64,000 bases of DNA from Phoronis australis (taxonomy: Eukaryota > Phoronida > Phoronidae): assembly GCA_002633005.1 (NCBI GenBank), contig NMRA01000036.1, forward strand, positions 664,440 through 728,439, in the 5' to 3' direction. Below are positions 1 to 34,740 of this stretch, one piece after another. The notes below the pieces were generated by a model that saw nothing but the letters and a program-made list of their open reading frames with translations, did no database searches and had not been told where the DNA came from. The position numbers were made by a program, and so were the translations under genes. Numbering within the stretch: position 1 is the first letter of the stretch; every line of letters starts with the position of its first letter.

Positions 1-418
1 AAAAAAGCGGAAATCCGCGTTTCCGCGGAAAATTCCAAGCCCTGTTACATGTACTTACTTGTGCGCACAATTCCCTTTCACTGGTCCATTGCTACAGTGC
101 ATTTAGAGCCTTGTACATGGTACAACAATTTCTCCATTTTGTGTTTCACATCACGCCTTTCCAAAAATCTTATATGATGGTGAGGCTGAGGGGGTGGGTA
201 GGTTGGTATGGTGAGGGGTGATACCAAAACTCTTCGCCCCGGGTCTCGCCCACGATAGGAGTGCTACAGGCCCATGGCATTAAATTCACTTACTTGAGTG
301 AGTACAGTGATATTAATAATAAGGAATACAGTACAGTCCAAGGTATTATTTTCACTGTTGAGCAAGTATGCTGACATAAGGAACACCATACAACCTAGAG
401 TATTATGTTCACACTTAC

Positions 419-22597
<22,179 letters not shown>

Positions 22598-23009
22598 CTA
22601 CTGGTCCTTTGGAATGCGACATTTCTCTTCATTACGCCTTGTTGTTGCCAAATGTGGAAAATCTTTAATTTTGAAAGTATTTTCAACTTAAAAAGTGTAC
22701 TTTAGGTCTAGAATCTCATTAAAATTGTTTAGTTTTCGGAAAAAATACAAGTATTTGATGTTTACTCATTCAAAATTGACCGGGAAGAACGTCCAATTAC
22801 AAAGAGCGACACATATCAAGACATTGTAATGGCAGCATCCTTGTTGACAGCGTGAATCAGTTGTGTTAGAGAATTGTGTTGACCCTTCTGTATTATTTAT
22901 GGTCGTTTGATTGGCAATTCTTCTGCTGCAAACATCCAACAATCACAGGTTTGTGTTTTTGTAATTATTTTCAAACGCTCTAAGCCCATTGCTGTCATCT
23001 GTGTTTATA

Positions 23010-26000
23010 CAGGGATATACCAGGTTTCAAAACCCCGCTCGCCAGCTAGGCGAGTGAGCCAGAAAATGTACTCGGCCAGCACAAAGTTCAGTCGCCCGGT
23101 CGTTTTGCGTGGGTCACCACAAACTTGCTACCAGTGTCAATAAAAATGATCGTTTCGTGCGTTGATGTCACCATCTATTAGGGCTAGTATCGTTTTTTTG
23201 AAAATGCAGAATTCTTACCAAGAAAGTATCGAGGATGAATTCCCAACAACGCAAGACGTCTAGCCTTGGCGCAAAACTGGGCACTAGTCGGATATAATGG
23301 ACCCTAACTTATTCCAAATAAATCCACTAAATGTAGGTCTAAATGAATAATTTTGGTATTGTTGCATTCCTCAGACATCTGGCTATCCGTACAAATCCTT
23401 TTCACGACCCTCAATTACTCTAGTCTATAACTACGCCATTCCGAACTCGGTCCACTTTAGCCACGCGCATCGTGAAATCGGCAGCCATTTCAGGGAACTT
23501 ACTATATCTAGCGCCATCTATCGGCGATTGCTACAACACGCGCTGTTCCTTTTTCATCAGTCAACATGGACGACAATAACATGACGATGACAGATACGAT
23601 CATGAGAGAGACAACGAAGGTGATGACGAGAGCAGACGTAACGATGATTATCAACGATGACGTTAATAATTGACGAAATCAACGAGTGACGTTGAGTGAT
23701 GCGCTGATGTGGGTAAAAGACTGACCAGATAAAATGGGACAAAAAATTAGTGTCGTTAAAAACTACCCTCTTCTTTGAGTACAAGTAGTTACATTATTTA
23801 TCGTTGTTGGAATCATTTGTGTTCTAGCTACCATTTTTCTGGTGCTAAAATTGCTGCACTATTTTTACGTCGGCTTTCGGCGCCATCAAATGTTGCATTT
23901 TCCTTTGTCCAGTTTCTTTGTTCGCTGATTCTTCAATCAACTGTCATTCTTTCACGAGGTTGCATACATGTCACAACAAATTATCGCAATTGGAGTTCAT
24001 CAAAAGTTTTTAATATTATAATACTAGTAAACCAAATTTCAGAACAATTTGGCTGTCATCTTCTCCCAAGAGATGTGGTAAAACTTAAGGAAATGGTGTG
24101 TGCGTGTGTCACGAGCATACTGTTTTCAAAACGACGATATACTTTTCTTTGTTGGCAGAGAACGATCCAAGAAAATGACATTTATTTGATTGCGCTTAAT
24201 TGTTCTTAATTTAAACAGCTGTAACGGGCAAGGTGAGTGGCGGTTGACTCCTAGATTTTGCATGCACCCCCTGCCGGTCTTTAGCTCTACATGTTGATAA
24301 TAGAACTACCCGGGCTGTGTGCAGTTTCGAGGACTGTCAGCTCAATCAGGGCTCGACATAACGAGCTGCAGGTTGCATTTGCGACCTGAAATTTGGAAAT
24401 GCGAGCTGAGATTTTTGTCAGCTTGTATCAAGTCGCAAAATGCGACCTGGAATTTCCAATGAATGCGAGCTGAGTTTTTACACTTCTCGGCAAAACCTGG
24501 CAAATATAATGCAACTCTTTTGTTAATTCGACCGTTATTTGGTTGTTGCCAAATCCAAGTTCAAAAGAAACTAACCGAGAACAGCCCTCACGATGACTTG
24601 TAAGCAAGTCGCGTGAACATGGGATATGCAGAATCGATCTTTGACACGTTTCATTGGCTAACATTTTCGGCCGCTTCTGCAAATTTCCGGATTCGCCGAA
24701 TAAGGTTTCGGGCCACTGCATGACACGTACGTGATAAAACGTCATAAAACAGCGGTGTTTCTTGTTATTCTTAAGCGATCAACTTACCAAACGTTGTGGT
24801 GAACAAATATGTATATTTTTCGCGTAAGATGTGCCTATTACTCCACGACAATATCCCTGATATCGCCTGCTGCACTGGTCGGTCCTTTGTTAGCGCGCAA
24901 GCGGTCCCGGCAGACAGTCGTGGCTTAGAGACGTGCGTCTCCTTTTTATCGCATGAGATAGCCAAAGTGAAAATGACAACCCTATTAATCGCCAAACGAC
25001 GGCCACATCTTTATTTTCAGTTGCCAAGAAATTCTCAAACCCCTTTACTTGTTTTTGGGGCTACGTTCGCGAAATATGATTTGTCTTTCACACGTCGCTG
25101 CCAACGTGAAGTGTAGGCCTACTCCAACGATTCAGGTGCGTGAACACGCGTGTTTGCACCACTTCAAAGCTGCACATCAAAAGAGAACAGGGACAGTCCT
25201 AAATGAAAATTAAACCAGCATGGCTCTGTTAAGCACCCGGATGCCAGTGGTTTATTTGAAAATGAACTCTTCCCGGCGGTTATAAAAGACCCGATGCTTT
25301 ACGATATTCCCCAAGACCGATATAACACAGAACTGATATTTTCCTGTTCCGACGTTTCCCGAGGTCGATGTTCCCTAAACCCTATATTCTATGCCCGTAG
25401 CCACTATTGCAACTAAACTGGTACTAGATGCAAAATTGTGGTTAGTGAACTTTTTATTCTTCTCTTCATTCAGCCCCCGGTAACTTTTCGCTCCCCGGAC
25501 CACCGTCGCCGTAAAATGTTCAGACTCCAATAGAAACAATTTTGTTCCAGCTGAAGCGGGCAATTAAAAACAAAATTATTCTGGGTGGCTAAAAAGGATA
25601 CAGTGTAGGTGGTAACGTTATCCAGAAAGTCACCCTTACTAGATGGAGTCTGCCTCACAAAATCGTATTATTATGACGTTTCTTACCATAGCAGTCTTCT
25701 AATATCTTATTACCGCAAACACTTAGGTTAACGACTTTGCTCACGCACAAGCCTACTCCCTACCTTTGAAGTGTTTCATAATAAGCGCTCAATGATCTAC
25801 TAAGCGTCATGGGCTGTGCAGCGCTGAAAAAAGTGGGGGGCTAAATCCCCTTCAGCCCCCCTGTGGTGCACCGCCTATTGGACCATGTGTGGCATAACAC
25901 TGAAAAAAATGGGGGCTATAGCCCCCCCTGCCCCCTATGGTGCTCCGCCCATGAGCGTTCCCCCTCAATGTTTTTGAGAATTTCGAATTATGCACTCAAA

Positions 26001-27950
26001 GTTCAGGCTAGTGCCCATCATAGCGCACTACAAACGAGCGCGCGTGGTTTGAAATTGGCATGCAGCCTATATGGTGTCATTCTCATTTTACATAACAAAT
26101 TCAGTTTTCAAAAAATGTCTTTTCGCAAGATGTAAAAACCAAATCCCGGCTTTGTTTTATACCTCCGAAAGAAAGTTAACACCAGTGACATGCGTGTTGT
26201 GTGACTGAGCTATTTTTTCTCGATGGAAACCCGAACGGAGGGAGTCGGGCATTATTTCGAGACTGTTCATTTCATGGAAAACTAATTGTTGAGTACGTAA
26301 ACAACGTAAGTGCTGCATGTTTTTTTTTAAATTTGGACTGAATTGTTCCCTCACATCCAAATAGGTCATTTGGTTGGGGCATCGTTTCACGGATTTTTTC
26401 TACAGATGTTTTTCAAACGTCGAGTTAAGTTGCAAAATTTGGACTGGGACCAAAAAGTGGAGGGAATTTGCACTCCGAGTTAGTTTGAATCTTTAACGAC
26501 TTTGATGACAGCCTGTAGCAGGTCAGACCTAGCAAAATCCTGGACACTTTTTCAATGGACATTTTCTCCCTTTTCACATCACAAACTTAGCTACTTGAAT
26601 GCACGTGTCAGTTAGAGAGCATTGATTCAACTTTCACGTCGGCAACTTGCCTTGCGCTGTAAAGCCTTTCAGTGGCGGCCGTGAAGAACAGTATCGCCGT
26701 ACCTGCATGAACGAAGTCAGTTTTGCGATCTGAAATTTGTGAGTATTTAACGCTGCAGGTAACAGCATAATCTAAACATTTTCTCGATGATCTAAAAAAT
26801 CAATTTTGCCTCTTAAAAATGTCGGGAAAATTTTGCGACCTGGCATTTATGAATGCGAGCTGGATTTTGAAAATGCGTCTTGGGATTTTGGCTACATCGC
26901 AAAATGCGACCTGGCGATTTTAATAGCGTCGAGCCCTGTCAACACAGTGGTACCTAACTGTATTTTGACAATAGTCCTACAGCTAGCTGGCTGGCTAAGC
27001 AGGATGATATGTCATCCAACACAGTATCCACGTTTCAATTAAAATTGCACGCCCATCTTCTGTTTCTTGAAGCCAGGCCCGCTCTTTCTGCCATTCAGAT
27101 TCAAAGTCCCACTTTCTCATGTTTTCCTTATAATCTGTGTGATATTTTTTTTTCCGCCGCTACATTGTTGCTCTTGACAAATGGAAATGAGAACACGCAA
27201 GACGTTAGCACGTGCACCAGTCATACACATGTTAACGTGCGTATCATGATTCTTCCTAGAGCAGTTTTCAAGGGATGGGAATAATATACTCGTCTTGCCA
27301 GTGGCCACTCCGAAAAATACTGGCTGTACTGCTAAATCATATGGCTTGACCAAAATACGGAAAAAGCATTTGCACCTGAAAATCTCATGGCCGCAGGAAA
27401 TAGACTCTATAGTCTGTAGCTAAAAATTGCGATATTTTATTTTGCTAATAATTATAGCAAGGATATTATGCTTTCAATCTTATTATTTATGCAATGAATA
27501 ATCTTGGCTACAATTACACTGTACAATAAGAAGTCAGTTAGAAGAAATGTGGTATTTCACTTGTTGTGAGCACATGGACTGGTCTTCTGCCTCCCCCCCC
27601 TTTTCTTGGTTTCGGACTAATCCACCTTTGTGCAGGATCCACCACACGTCGCACTCACTGTGACCTTTTGTCTAGAAAAATCGCATAACGGTTAACATCT
27701 ACTGTAGGAGCGCACTGCACTGATGTTTTTTACTGGCGGAGCATCGACACGCGGACCAAACAAACTTAAATTCGTGATAAAAACAGCACAAGCAGGAGAA
27801 AATTTATTCATTAACGTCTGGGAAACGATATAGTGATTTTGTGCTCTGAAAGTTCGCTCTGCCGCTGGGCGACCGGCAAGTGAACTTCTACTCGCCCAGC
27901 ACCATTTTTACTCGCATTGGCGACTGGGCGAGTGGCTAAGTATATCCCTG
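23010..27950. mobile_element. hAT-like element (CAGGGATATAC ends) carrying a nested hAT-like element
   Basis: CAGGGATATAC at 23010 and its inverse at 27950, flanked by TTATA on both sides (23005-23009, 27951-27955). Subterminal GGCGAGT/ACTCGCC motifs occur at both ends. Without the nested 24347-26938 element it is about 2.35 kb. No transposase is recognisable in it. Confidence 0.7.
24347..26938 (+). mobile_element. hAT-like element with CAGGGCTCGA ends, long copy
   Basis: CAGGGCTCGA at 24347 and TCGAGCCCTG ending at 26938. Flanks TCAAT and TCAAC suggest a 5-bp target duplication with one change. Both ends carry clustered GCGACCTG / GCGAGCTG motifs in both orientations, which look like subterminal transposase-binding repeats. 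Internal G/C-rich inserts lie near 25830-25950. There is no intact transposase. A shorter inverted copy is at 27961-29380. Confidence 0.75.
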
Positions 27951-27960
27951 TTATAGACAG

Positions 27961-29380
27961 CAGGGCTCGATGCTATGAAAATCACCAGGTCGCATTTTGC
28001 GACCAAGCCAAAATCCTAGGTCGCATTTTCAAAATTCAGCTCGCATTCATAAATTCCAGGTCGCGAAAATTTCCCGCCATTTTTACGGACCAAAATTGGC
28101 TTTTACGTCATAAGAAAATGCCTAGACTATGCTCTTGCAACGTTAAATACTCACAAATTTCATGTCGCAAAACTGAGTTCTTACAAGCATATCATGCATG
28201 CACTGCGTTACCATTCTTCGCTGGCGCCATCCAGTGAAAGACCCTGGAGCGCAAGGCAGTTGCCGACGTGAAAGTTAAATCAGTGCCCTCTAACTGACAC
28301 ATGCATTCGATTAGCTAAGTGTGCAACGTGAAAAAGAAAAAAATACGTTGAAAAAGTATCCGCGACTTTTCTAGGACTGACTTGCTATATGACTGTCATC
28401 AAAGTCGTTAAAGATCCAAAGATTGATAACTCTGCTGAGTGGGAATTCCTTCCATTTGTTCGCAGGCCAAACTTTTCAACTCAACGATTGAAAAAACATC
28501 CTGTCGGAAGAAATTCGTGAAACGTTGCCCTACTCGCTGAATGACATATTGATACGCGGAAACAATTCACTGCAAATTTCACACCAAAAAAATGTGGGAC
28601 TTATGCTGTTTACCGGTACGTAGTCAATTAGTTTTCCATGAAATAAAAAGCCTCGAAATGATTTCCGACGGTGCGGGTTTCTACTATTCTGCCGAAAGCG
28701 CTTAAAGACATGCCCGTCGTTTGGCGATTAATTCGGATGTCATTTTCACATTTGCTGTCTTTCACAATAAAAAACGAGACGCATTTTTCCAAGTCACGAC
28801 GATCGTCTGCCGGGACCACTTTCCGGCACTAACTTTGGAACCGACCAGTGCCGCAGTGCAGTCAGGCATATTGCCGTGGTTGTTGCCGTAATTTGATATT
28901 AAGGACACCTTACATGAAAAATAAATGTTTTTCCACCACTAAGCTTGGTAATTTCGTCGTTTAAGAATTAGTAGAAACACCGCTGCTTTCTGACGTATTA
29001 TCACGTGTTATTCCGAGGTCCGAAACTTTTTTCGCCACATCCGGAAATTTGCAAAAAGCCGAAAGTATTGGTCAATAAAATGCGTCAAAGACCAATTCTG
29101 CATTCCTTTGTTCATGCAACATGTTTACAAGTCATCGGGAGCGCTTTTCTCAATGAATGTTCTTTTGAACTTCATTTGGCAACAACAAAATAACGGTCGG
29201 AATCACCCGGGTTGCTCTATGTTTCCCAGGTATCTGCCGCGAAGTTTAAAAACTCAGCTCGCATACGTTGGAAATTCCAGGTCGCATTTTGTGACTTAAT
29301 GCGAGCTGGCCAAAATCTCAGCTCGCATTTCCAAATTTCAGGTCGCAAATGCGACCTGCAGCTCGTTATGTCGAGCCCTG
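27961..29380 (-). mobile_element. hAT-like element with CAGGGCTCGA ends, short copy
   Basis: CAGGGCTCGA at 27961 and TCGAGCCCTG ending at 29380, with perfect GACAG duplications on both sides (27956-27960, 29381-29385). It is homologous to the minus strand of 24347-26938, internally shorter, and non-coding. Confidence 0.85.
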
Positions 29381-29385
29381 GACAG

Positions 29386-30150
29386 TAACCAGCGTCTCTT
29401 CTCTAACCAGCCAGCTGGCTGTATGAAAACTATTGTCAAAATACAGCTAGGTAGCTGTGTTTTGATCTCCAGCAGACCTCGAAATTTAACACAACCTGGG
29501 TAGTTCTGTTTGACACCTCGTCGTGAAACCTATATCAACATGTAGAGCTATTGACGGGCGGGGCTGGATGCAAAATCTGGGAGTCAGCCGACATTCACCT
29601 TGCCCGTTGCATCTGTTTTAAAGTGAAAAACAATCTAATAAACATCATTTGATTTGCGTCATTCTCTGCCTTTTGTAACAAAGAAAAGTCTGTCAACATT
29701 TCGGAAACAGTATGCTAGTGTCACACGCACTTGACATTTCACTAAACTTTTGTGACAACAGCTTCGCAGCACCAAAATTTGTTCTGAAATTTGGTTTGCT
29801 GGCATCAAAATAACAAAAACTTGTAAAGAAATGAAACCATTCCGATAATCTGTTGTGACATGTACGCAACCTCGTGGAAGAGAAGCATTACTTCATTTTC
29901 CCTGTTGAGCCCAACAACAAGTTCAAGGGAGGATGACCCCTGTAGCCAGTATCTTACATGACTGATTAATTCCATTCTGGCATTTATGGTTGGAGGGCCA
30001 GCTCCCTTTTGTTCGATAATTGCTCTAATCTCCAATCACATCCTATCTAGCCTGACTGGGCTCTGTTGCTAAAAGTAAAACTTAAGTTGTAACATATTTG
30101 AACGTAAACCAATAACATTTATGAATTCCTCATCAAATGCCGATCGTTTT
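29386..30150 (-). repeat. Dispersed repeat with CCAGCCAGCTGGCTG foldback end
   Basis: Homologous, on the minus strand, to 23240-24346 and to 44350-45145. Shared landmarks: GAACTACCYGGGYTGTGT, a CAGCCAGCTGGCTG hairpin, and TTTTGACAATAG. No recognised protein. Confidence 0.5.
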
Positions 30151-30585
30151 TGAATCACCAAAAGAGCCCAACTACAACGGAAGTTAAGACAATCTATTCT
30201 CTCCAGACATATTACCAACGCACTGTGTTTGACTGTTCATACGTGGATGGTAATAGGGTGCAACCAGCATACGTTTCATAACTTACATCCACGACACGCT
30301 ACATACAGAATTCTTGTATTTGATCCAATAAGTTGTTTTTAGCAGTATGTTATTTTAATAAAGATATTGCACCTCATTTTATTTTGTTACGCGCATTTAA
30401 ATTATTGTCACAAAGCTAAGGTCACATGGTTCCTGTATGTGCCGATTTTTGCACGTTGTATGCCCGGAACATTAAAACGTATTAATGCGATGTTTAATGT
30501 TCAGTTTTAATGATTCAGTTTTATGGCGACAATCGGCATCTCAACATTTTTAGTACACAGGCTTTCCTCAGTGATGTGTGCGTTT

Positions 30586-31625
30586 TTATGCGCCCACGTA
30601 TTTATGTGTTCGCATATTGCTATCATCTCGGTCTGGGTGTCCGGCATCCTCAGCTGTATCTCCTAAACCCCTGATAGGATCTTGATGAGATTTGGCAGAC
30701 TTGTTCCTATCAAGCTGACGACGGATGGCGACAAATTTGGGACATCTCCGATTACAGGTGTGCACCCTAGTGGCAATTTTAGTTTTTTATGCTTACCTAT
30801 ATCTTCGGAGGTCCGCAACGTATTTTCACAAAATTTGGATTATAGGCATCTATTAGTGAGATGACCCTATCTTCTCGTTTTCAGATGGTTTTAATGTAGT
30901 TAGCGCCACCTAGTGAACATTTTTACTGTTTTGGAGTCTGTTTTTTGACGTCCACCCCTCTATTAACCAAAGGGCTCTAAGGATGATTGTGAAAATCACC
31001 GTATCACCCTGTATGTTCTTACTATGAAAAGTATGAGTGACGATAATTTTCCGACGACCTCAACTATTGTGGCGCCTCCTAGTGGCAGCTTTTTTTTGCG
31101 CCCATGGCTGTATCTCCTGAACCATTTGCAGGATCTTTATTAATTTTAGGAAGTTTATTTATATGATGTTGATAAGGAATGACAACGACTTTTGCTATGA
31201 TGGGACTACTGGTGCTTCCCCTAATGGCAATTTTAATTTTTTACGTAAACCTCTGTATCTTCGCAGGTCTTCAGCGTATTTTCACAAAATTTGGAATATA
31301 TAGGCATCTATTAGTGGGATGATGGTATCCTCCCTTTTTCGATTGGATTTGAGGTATTTAGCACCACCTAGTGGCCACTTTTACTGTTTTCGAGTCTGCT
31401 CTTTGGCATCCACCCCTCTATCAACCAAACTGCTCTAATTGTGAAAATCAACATGTATGTTGTTACAATGAAGAGGATGGCCGGAGATGATTTTCTGATG
31501 TCTTTGACTACTGTGGCGCCTCCTAGTGGCAGTTTTGTTTTTTTTGCGCCCATGGCTGTATCTCGGTTTGTAGGATCTTTACCAAATTTAGCAAGTGCAT
31601 TTATATGATGTTGACAGAGAAAAGA
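30586..31625 (+). repeat. CTAGTGGCAATTTT repeat family, copy 2
   Basis: Begins GCGCCCACGTATTTATGTG. It contains two successive ~460-bp rounds, each with TCCACCCCTCTATYAACCAA and TGTGGCGCCTCCTAGTGGCA. It runs straight into the satellite array at 31785. Confidence 0.75.
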
Positions 31626-31784
31626 AATAGACCAACAGCCCAGAGCACTTAGCATAGATGAATGAGGTACCAACATCTCACCACAGGAGCACTTAGATTC
31701 CACCTCAGTATACAGAAATGGACGTCTGCCATTGTCTGCACTCTGGTTGTGACCCCTGGGGACCTTACAAGGGGGCCAAAAATG

Positions 31785-32975
31785 AGCAAGATTAGATATT
31801 CGAGGTACCGACCAAAACTGATTTAAAACGGACAATAGTACGGCAGTGAATACCGAATGACCCATGACAGACAAATTGCACTTTGGAAAGGATCCGGCAG
31901 AAACCAAAAAGGGCCATTCTCAAATGCTCTAGCCCACACATTCGAGGTAACACACAAATCAATCCCATGTGATTCAATACATGTCACTGATCACTAAATG
32001 CCCCATGACACTGAGACAAAATGCACTCTGGGTTGTGCCCGCCAGAAACGCCCCAAAATTTCAACTACCGAATGCCATTGAAAGTTTGAGCTAGATTAGA
32101 TATTCGAAGTACCAGCCAAAACTGATTTAAAACGAACAATAGTAACACAATGAACACCGAATGACCCATGACAGACAATTTGCACTCTGGAAAGGGTCTG
32201 CCAGAAACCCAAAAAGGACCCCCAAAAATGAGCTAACTCATATATTCGAGGTACCACAAAAACAATTCCATGTAATTCAATACATGTCACTGATCGCTAA
32301 ATGCCTCATGACGGACAAAATACACTCTGGGTTGTGCTCGCCAGAAACCCCGAAAACTTCAACCACCGTAACCCATTGAAAATTTTGCTAGATTAGATAT
32401 TCTAGGTCCCAGCTAAAACTGATTTAAAACAAACAATAGTACTGCACTGAACATCAAATGTCCTATGACAGACAAATTGCACTCTGGAAAAGGTCCGCTA
32501 GAAACCCAAAAAGGAACCCCAAAAATGAGCTAGCTCATACATTCGAGGTACCACAAAAATCCAAGGCAATGTGATTCATTACATGTCACTGATCACTAAA
32601 TGCTCTTGGTTGTATCTGCCAGAAATAAAAGAAATCTCAACCACGGTATGCCAATGAAAGTGTGAGCTACATCACTAGTAGATATTTAAGGTACCGGCTG
32701 ATTTAAAACCAAACATTGTGTAGCAATGAACACTAGATAACCCATGACACACAAATTGTCCTCTGGAAGGGGTCCACTAGAACTCTCAAAAACGATGCCT
32801 AAAAGGGAGCTAGCTCATACATACGAGGCACCACAATAAACAATTCCATGTGATTCAGATAGAAGGTATTGGTTTCTAAATGTCCTGTGACAGACAAAAA
32901 CCCATTCTGGGTTGTGCGTGCTAGCCCCAGAAATCTCAACCACGTAATTCTGTTGAAAACGTGACAGATAATGAA
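31785..32975 (+). repeat. Satellite-like array: four ~300-bp dimers (higher-order repeat)
   Basis: Dimers begin at about 31787, 32090, 32387 and 32666 (TAGATTAGATATTCGAGGTA). Each dimer has two related ~150-bp halves, both with TTCGAGGTACC, a middle CTRAATG...CATGACAGACAAA, then TGCACTCTGG and CGCCAGAAACC. Half A has CTGATTTAAAAC; half B has TGATTCAATACATGTCACTG. A partial monomer precedes the array at about 31650. Non-coding. Confidence 0.85.
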
Positions 32976-33365
32976 GATCCCGGTTAAATCTTGGTGGAGT
33001 TTTGTAGAATCAAGAATTTAGATAAGGGGGTTGTTGTCACGTGCATAGTTTGCAGTTCATGGTGAAATCTTGTATTTCTATAATACTTTCGCATCTACTA
33101 AACTGTCCTTGCCAGGAACTGTCAAAAATCAACCCGTTGAGTGATGATTAACGGCTGCAGCTAGTGCGGAGCTATTGAAACTGCCAGCAGGAAAGATGTA
33201 CTTCACAGGGCCATGATGGCAGACGATTAACATACTGAACAAGTGTTTTCCTCCCATTCTTTTGGTTTATGTCCATTTCACAAATCTGTGCGTCTGAAAA
33301 GCACTGCGATGTTCCTTCAGCTATGTTTAAGAGCTATAGTATTGGCTGTTGTGTATTTATGCAAG

Positions 33366-34050
33366 TACAAGTTGCTAGCCAGCCAGCTACATGCATGAAG
33401 GATTGAAGACTAACATCAAAATTCAGCTAGGGACCGCTCTGTGTTCATCTCGTATAGACTTCAAAATTTCACACAGCCCCTGTAGTTCTGCTAATCAGTT
33501 GGAGCGTGACTCCGTCGTGACATTATGTCCTTTGGCGCGAGCAATGTAAAAATAGCCAGTTGCCGAGTTGGACCACTGCAGGAAGGACTGTTTGAAAATG
33601 TTTGACTGTGGTAGTATTTGTTCGAGCTGGGAAGACTTAAAGACGTCAACTGTCTCCTTAGGTGTCCCTCTATGCTCAACTGGAACTTACAGCAACATGA
33701 CTGATGGTTTAATCAAAGTTAGGCATAATTCTCGGTAAAGCTTCTGGTGTATGGAGGATCTATAGGATGACCACCATCTCTGCTGGGGCCAGTTGACGTG
33801 GAGGTGCTGTCTACGTGAGTGCATGACTCTGGAGACAATGTCTAGTCAACATAATTTGAACATATCCATGAAAATCTGTCGTAGTTCACTCGAGCTTCCA
33901 TCAGCGGGTGCTGTTTCAAGGAAGTTCCACAAAATCATGCCTGTTGACGGAAAAAGTCCAAGGAACAAAAGTCCTACACACAACACGGGATATCTTCCTA
34001 TGCTTCCTTTTTGCAAGTGTTGTAATGCGTGACTTTCAGGTCTCACGTAC
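33366..34050 (-). repeat. Dispersed repeat, diverged minus-strand copy of the 44350-45145 family
   Basis: Shares CTAGCCAGCCAGCTACATG, CAAAATTCAGCTAGG and GTAGTTCTG landmarks with 29386-30150. Diverged and non-coding. Confidence 0.45.
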
Positions 34051-34143
34051 AGCCATATAAACCCTCTCTCAATTGCTTGCCAAGTGACAATTGCCTCTTG
34101 GCTGAGCGGTTTGGATGCTTGGCTCTGACGCGGGATATCTGGT

Positions 34144-34740
34144 CAGTGCTCAACGCTATGAAAATCTCCAGGTAGCATTTTGCAACCTTGCCAAAATCCC
34201 AGTTTGCATTTTAAAAATCCAGCTCGCATTCCTAAAAGCTAGGTTTCAAAATTTTACCGCTATTTTGACACGCCAAAGTTGGTCTTTTAGATGATCGAGA
34301 AAATATTTAGGTTGTGGTCTTACCTATGGCATTAAATACTCTCAAATTTCAGGTCACAAAATTGAGTTCTTACATGCATGTATAGCATGACTTTTCTTCA
34401 CGACCGCCATTGACAGGTTCTAGAACTCAACGTTTGAATAACAACCTGTCACAAAAATTCGATGAAACGTTGCCCTAGCTGAATGACATATTTTGATGCG
34501 CGGAAACAATAGCAGTGCAAATTTCACAACAACAAATATGGGACTTATGCCGTTTACGTATTCAACAATTAGTTTTCCATGAAATAAAAAGCCTTCAAAT
34601 ATTCCTGACTGAAAGGTTTCCATCAGGTAATTTGGACCTCAATACCTTTCATGTACAGGAAAAATTGGTCAGTCACAAAATGTCACGCTTGTCACTAAAG
34701 TCAACTTTCTTTCGGAGGTATAAGCAAAGTCAGGGTTTGG
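34144..34740 (-). mobile_element. Truncated, decayed CAGGGCTCGA-family copy
   Basis: Starts CAGTGCTCAACGCTATGAAA, a mutated form of the end at 27961, and follows that copy to TTTCTTTCGGAGGTATAAGC. The other terminus is missing. Confidence 0.6.

Noticed and set aside
23775-24209. 144-codon ORF in the CAGGGATATA element as a transposase
   Set aside because: No transposase motif, and the frame is not kept in the homologous copies at 29386 and 44350.
31368-31907. 179-codon minus-strand ORF
   Set aside because: Runs across the border of two repeat families (CTAGTGGC repeat and the dimeric satellite); no domain, and the frame is not shared between satellite units.
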